Position numbers and translations under genes: made by a program. DNA of 64,000 bases from Ifrita kowaldi (taxonomy: Eukaryota; Chordata; Aves; Passeriformes; Cinclosomatidae), in contig VZRS01014182.1 in assembly GCA_013398055.1 (NCBI GenBank), positions 310,807 to 374,806 of the forward strand. Direction: 5' to 3'. Below the pieces are notes generated by a model. That model saw only the letters and a list, made by a program, of their open reading frames with translations. It did not search any database and was not told where the DNA came from. Of the stretch, positions 58,401 through 64,000 are shown in pieces. Each line of letters starts with the position of its first letter. The stretch's first letter is position 1.

Positions 58401-61400
58401 TATGTTTCAAAGCAGTTGTTTTTAGTCCATTTTCTCTCAAAATTTTAATAACTTGATCGTCTGAAGCTGTTTCTTACTTATTGAAGGGTTTTTAATCTAA
58501 ACTCTTTTGCTGCAACCCATTTTAATCCTAAAGAGCAAGACAAAACTTAGGTGAAGTGCACTGATGAAAATGTCAGGGATGGCTCCTAGCTGCTTCAGCT
58601 TGGTTCCCAGATATGGTTTTAATTAAGTGAGTAGGTCGTGATATTATTAGTGATACATTCAGAAATGGATCTTAGGAGAAAAATCAGAAATTTGGTATTT
58701 TGAATGACAAGGTAAAAGCTTGTGGTCTGAGGTAAACCACATGCAAACTGATTATGCAAACTGGTACAGGGTTTGGGTCTGATAGAGATGCTACAAGGTC
58801 AAGGGATGTTTTTGTCAGGATCCAAAATGTTTATTTAAGTACTAGGAAATGTTAACTGGAGGTGTAGAATTAAAAGGAAAAGCAACCAAAGATGAAAATT
58901 GATACAACCCACTCAAGAAAATGAGGACTTCAGAAGGATAAAACAAGCTGTGTGACAAAAACAGGGAAGGAAGATATATTCCCAACCAAAGAAAAACAGC
59001 TCTTCTAGAAGAATGACTGACTCTTACAGGTTGATACTGGTAAAGATGCAGTGTTTGTTTTGAGACCGGTGAAAAGGTCACTGCAGGCTTTAGAAGATTG
59101 TTTCAGTTAATTTCCATTTGCAGCGTTCCTTCTGGAAGAATAGATTGGGAAAAAAACATGTGTCCCCTAGTGTCCTCTCCCCCCAGTCAAAAGTGTGATG
59201 CTCTGTGCAACATAACAGTTCCTTGTTTTTCAAACTTGTGTTGGTTATCTGCAATGATGAAGCTGAATTCTGTTAGATAAAATAATGGACAGACTGGGAG
59301 ATCAGTGAGGTAGTATCAATTGGCATTTTCTTTTATGAAGATGGACTGTGGTAGTGTCCTGTTTCCAGCATGTTTTTGCTGCATATATGTTTGTCCTAAG
59401 AATAATGAGATGCTAATGAAGTTGTTAAGGCTGATGGTGAAGTTCCCTTTTTAAAATCGTGTCATTATGTGGTAGAGTTTAATCTTTTCTTCTGTGTAGC
59501 TGTGATCTGATGTGTTGGTAAAACCCAGCTGACAAAAATACACAGTAAAATATAGTTGATGGGTTAGAGGAAACTATAGGACTTAACCAATTTTCATACC
59601 TGTTTGTTCAGCTGAGGGAGTCAAGGAGAGCTGGTTACTTTAGAATGCACAAAGTGTGTGCTCTATAGCTGCCTTCTTTCAGATTGGGTTACTGTATGCA
59701 TCTCTACTTGTGACACTAAATATTTTTAGTTAGTGTATTAGTATTTAGTAAGTGTTCCTGTTCTTCTAAGGGTAAATATAATAGAAACTAAGTTCAGAGA
59801 GACCTTCCTCAGGAGCACAATTTAATGGAAAATATCTTTTTTTCTTTTAATATGATTTAGCAGTTCATTCAATTTAATGAAAAGTCAAGGGACTGATGCT
59901 GATTGTAATGCTCAGAGCACTCTTTAATTTTTGGCTGAAAAAGAAATTGAAAATGGAGCTGATACCTAAAAAACCATCCTGCTTTGAGAAGTGAAATAGG
60001 AGAGATTTTACTTGTTTCTTGCAAAACATTGATTTTATTCATATCCTGAGGACAATTTAGAGTAGATGCCTTACATCTGAATTCTGAAGTTGTATGCGAT
60101 ACCTATGGAGGAGAACACATACAGAAGAATGATAGATATGGAAACCTGTGAGCTTGGATAGACTCACAAGAAACAACACTCAGGTCCTTCCTGGCTGGTA
60201 GCTTGTAGCTGCCCATTGCCAAGTAAGTTCCTATTTTCTAGGTAGGCCTAGAACATGGGAGAACAGCTCTAGATTGATACATGAGCAACCAAGTTCTGAA
60301 TTGCAGAAATGCTTGGTGGGTATGGCGTACTGTCACATGTGAGGGCCTCATCAACCAATTCAAAATTGCTGTGTGATAGATTCTTTGTAGACTGTGGAAT
60401 ACATGGAATTATTAGTGCTGTTGACCACTGAATATAGTATTTGTTCAGTTATCTGATATAAAAATAATTTAATTTGCAGTGAAGTTGGTTTTGAGGATTG
60501 TTTTCTAGGAGAAAACAAGGTTGTGGTATAGATTGTCACTTCTGTGAATCTCAGTTTTTTTTCTTTCAGCTTTTACTTGAGTGGTTTTCTCTGTTGTGAA
60601 TTTGACCCTATTTTGGCACATACAGTAGACTTTCTAATGACACTAAAGCAATTTATGACCTACTTATCCTTTCTTAAAGCCATGTCTTTTGTTGGCTATC
60701 CTAAACTGCGTCATTTCAGTGCAAATGATCCTAATCTGCGCGTGTTTTTCTAGTCTTATCCCTGACTGAGGCATGATAAAAGATGTTTGAATTCTTCTGA
60801 AATGCATGTAGATGTAGCCGTGATATCTCCAGACACATAGGGCTGCTGTGCACTGATGAAAGTGAGTTATTTGGATACAATTCAGATACTAAGACACAGA
60901 AATGTGTGAGTTTTCTATAAACAGCAGATATGACAGGAAAAAAGTATAAAAAAGGAATTATTTGAAACCTCTTTATTACAGATGCGGTGCTGCTTATCAA
61001 ATTTGAATAAAGAGTGGGACTTTCTTTTGGAAGTGATTTCAAGGAAGTTCAAAGTGGACTGAACATGTAAACAACAGCTACAAAGTGCAGATTGCTGGTA
61101 CCTAAGTAGGGGTCAGACTAAGTTCAGTACTACTGAGTGATGCTAGAAGCTGCACTGTGATAGTAATGTTGCTTTAGAGAGAGGTCTGCTTACTATATTA
61201 TTACATAATATAATAACAAATAAGATAAGTTCTGTGATGTGGTAGCTATGTATGTGCTAAGATCTGTTTAACACAGGAAAAGAATTGATCTTGGTTTAAA
61301 TTTTTCTGATATAAATGCAAGCATGTGCCTGTTGGAGACAAACAAGCCTGTTAGGTCCATACTCATAACTTCTGCTGAAATAGAAACAGGTAAAATCATT

Positions 61401-64000
61401 ATTTTTGATGCTACCATACCCAAATATAGCAATGCTGCTTTTGGCATAAGGCAGAAGGGATGGTAAGCTGCTGGTGGGATCACGTCTTGTTAGCTGAGGA
61501 AAGTGGGCAGCAGCATGGCCTTCCATCTCCTCCCTCCTCCTCTTCTGCCTCCACGCTGCTGTTACCTCTTCTTCTCAACCAGTGTAACTCAGTCCCAAGT
61601 GTTCACCTTGATGACAATTCTGTAAATCACCACAAATGCTTGGAGACTTACTACAGGAAAACATTCCAAGCATAGTGTTGTCAGCTGGAGTTACAGTATG
61701 TCCTCTGCAGCTGCAATGAGACATTTTTCATACTCAGCCTTCGCTTTTGAACGATATGCTGCAAACTTCAAAATGAACACTTGTTCGTGAAGTGCATCAT
61801 GAAAATGACATTTGATATGCACTTTAAAAATACTTCTTGTTTTTCTTCATTTAATTCCTGCTGAAATTTTTGCCCGGTATTCCTCCTGGCAATGCCATGC
61901 TCCACTTCTATTTTTTCTTGGGTGCTAGCTTGTTTGGGGGTTTTTCTGTGGTTTGTTGGTTTTTTCGTTTGGTTTTTTTTTAAAATAGGCCATATGTTTC
62001 CCTATATGGCTTTCTTCGTGTTTTCTACTTTACTTTCTTCACTCACTGTTTATATTTTCACCTAAACATTGCTCTGCCACCTCTCAAATGCCTTTTCCTC
62101 TATATGGATATGGCAAAATATGAAGGCTTAGTTGCTTTTCAGATGCTGCAAGTAGGAATTTTTTGTGTTCCATCTTTGAACCATTAAGTTTAGCTGGCCA
62201 CCTACGTACAAATATTTCTAGAGCTGGCTTCTTTCAGAGGTTTCTTGGAACTCAAGAGGACTAAAACTAACCAGATACTGTTATCTACACTGTTTCTTTT
62301 ATGCTCCTGCATACTGAGAAGGAAGACAGATGGGATTCTACTTAGTGTGCTTCCTTGGGCATACGAGTTGCAGTGAAGGCTGGGAACAGCCAGCTATATG
62401 CAAACTTCAGTGGTGGGTTGGTATGTTATGGAATGTTGGCTTCATAATCATAAATATGTTTTTTATATAGGTACAGTATTTAGAAATGATAGAAAGTGCT
62501 GTTTACATAGGAAGATTTTTTATTGTTTTAGTACTTTGATAGCTTTGGGAGTATTTGACATTTTTGAAGCAAAGGCATGTGTCAGTCCAAGATGCCTTTC
62601 ATAAGAGCTTCACAAGGGAGAATCAGAAGCTGGATTTGATGCTATCTGCAAGAGCTGTTGCATATTGAAGGATGTAAAAAAGTCTTTGCAAACTGGTTAA
62701 TTATTTAGAAAAAAATATACGTGCTGAAATCTGGTTTATACTGATGAAAATTGAAAATAAATGTCTCCTTCCATTTGCTTAAAATCTTCTGGCCATTTGT
62801 TTCTCAACTATTTTTTGTTGTTCTTTTTTTAAACACCTCTAGCTATCAGAAATTCTTGGGTTTTGTGTTCTGCAAGAGGAAATCATAAGTTGACCTCAGG
62901 TCTCTTGTTGATATTAGATGTCTTAAAATCATCACTCATGTATTTCAGGATAAATAATTGTTTCATTATGCCAAATAACCCTAATTGGTCTGATTTAACT
63001 TGGCATTTTGCATAGCTACTAGCTGGTGATACTGCTCATAGAGGGAGCATTCCCTTTTAGAAAGTGCTGCAGCATTCTTTTTTCAAAAGAGCAAGATGTG
63101 AGTGAAAATCTTCTGGATTTTGAAAAGCAGCATAGTCTTAAAAGTACCTGAGTTTTGTCATTCTTTGATTTAAATTTAAATGCCATCACAGAAGCCTGTC
63201 TTTCTTGTGCTGGTCTCTATTCAGTTCTAAATGTTCAGAGGCAGAACGCTGAGGCACAGCAGTGACTGACAGTGTAGGATGTCATTTTGCAGAGTGCCCG
63301 AATAAGACATCCCTGTAAGTTTGACTTTATTGTTTTTGAAGTCATTTGATTTGTTGTGCTTTGGTCTTAAAATCGTGCAGGAGAAAGGATTGTAGGCCCA
63401 CTTGAATTTCTACAGTTTTGGCTCCAGCTCTGAATTTGGAACCTTCATTTTCTTTTATAAATCATAGATTCAGAAGAGAGAACTGCAGTAGTACCTCAGC
63501 TGTGGGGAAGGGAGGTTGAGGAAAGTTACCTGTTGGTTTTCTCTCAAGGGCGTGGGCAGCATTCCCTTGTGGTGCAGAGCAGGTGCTGTGTGAGGGGCCC
63601 CTGCCCAGGCAGGCAGGGCTCCTCCATGCCTGGCAAGGCCTACCAGCTGCCTGCCCCACGTTGCACACATTTTAACACTCTCCACCAAATGTTTAAAGGG
63701 ATTACAATATAGATTTGCAAAACCATGAAGTTGTGGCTTTTTATTATTACGTTTATCTGGGTTTTGAATTACATGTTTAAAAGTGAGTGTGACAGTGTGA
63801 GGGTGCGCGAGGGAGGGATTGAGGAGTGGCTGGATACTGGCTGGTCATACCTATTCAGCCAACTGTATGTTTTCCATGAGACTTGCCCACTGACACAGGT
63901 TATATTTATACTGTGTACCACAACAGAATTTAGCATAATGCTACTCTAATGCTCCTGGATTTGCTTCAGGTTTGTATTATTTTAAGACATTCAAGAAAAA
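55427..64000. other. Intron 2 segment after the CR1 pair
   Basis: AT-rich DNA with no recognised repeat. A 94-codon minus-strand frame at 55597-55881 is preceded by an acceptor-like T run plus TAG, but has no recognised domain. A GC-richer patch with a 9-bp inverted repeat lies at 63608-63655. Confidence 0.55.
63608..63655. repeat. Inverted repeat (9-bp arms) in a GC-rich patch
   Basis: GGCAGGCAG (63608-63616) and its exact complement CTGCCTGCC (63647-63655) flank a 30-base loop inside a GC-rich block of about 120 bp, in otherwise AT-rich intron. It could form a hairpin. No known small-RNA family is recognised. Confidence 0.5.

Larger units (their letters stand above)
51562..64000 (+). other. 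PPP1R12A: PPP1R12A intron 2, 5' part
   Basis: Starts at the consensus donor GTAAGA. No MYPT1 exon 3 sequence (continuing the ankyrin domain after AE) was found before the window ends, so the intron is longer than 12.4 kb. It holds a nested CR1 pair and otherwise unremarkable AT-rich DNA. Confidence 0.9.

Overview
The window is vertebrate nuclear DNA, most likely from a bird. It is AT-rich and intron-like, and all the interspersed repeats I can recognise are CR1 LINE fragments, the typical archosaur/avian element. The one gene I can identify with certainty is PPP1R12A (MYPT1, the myosin-phosphatase targeting subunit) on the + strand. Other CR1-rich sauropsids are not excluded, and I cannot name the species.

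Layout: 1-6652 is 5' flanking DNA without a recognisable gene. A CR1 fragment (6653-6968) sits about 250 bp before a GC-rich promoter/CpG island. Exon 1 of PPP1R12A (7223-7426) is cut at its 5' side by a single N at 7223 that follows a degenerate CCCACT tandem repeat. The start codon, the first 11 codons and the 5' UTR are therefore missing from the assembly. Intron 1 is about 44 kb (7427-51430) and holds several CR1 fragments, a 39-N gap with imperfectly duplicated flanks, and microsatellites. Exon 2 (51431-51561) continues the ankyrin domain in the correct frame. Intron 2 begins at 51562 and runs beyond the window. It contains a clear nested CR1-in-CR1 insertion (53856-55426).

The two exons encode residues 12-122 plus part of codon 123. 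They include the PP1-binding KVKF motif at residues 35-38 and the first ankyrin repeats. Both splice junctions are canonical and no coding damage is seen.

The most unusual signal is on the opposite strand of intron 1. A 192-codon open frame (18700-19278) can be linked through plausible splice sites and matching phases to two further open segments (18005-18117, 16548-16693). A possible 3' end with an AATAAA signal lies near 15.1 kb. I do not recognise the product. The intronic minus strand is A-rich and I selected the frames by eye, so this is a hypothesis (antisense gene, relic or chance) and not an annotation.
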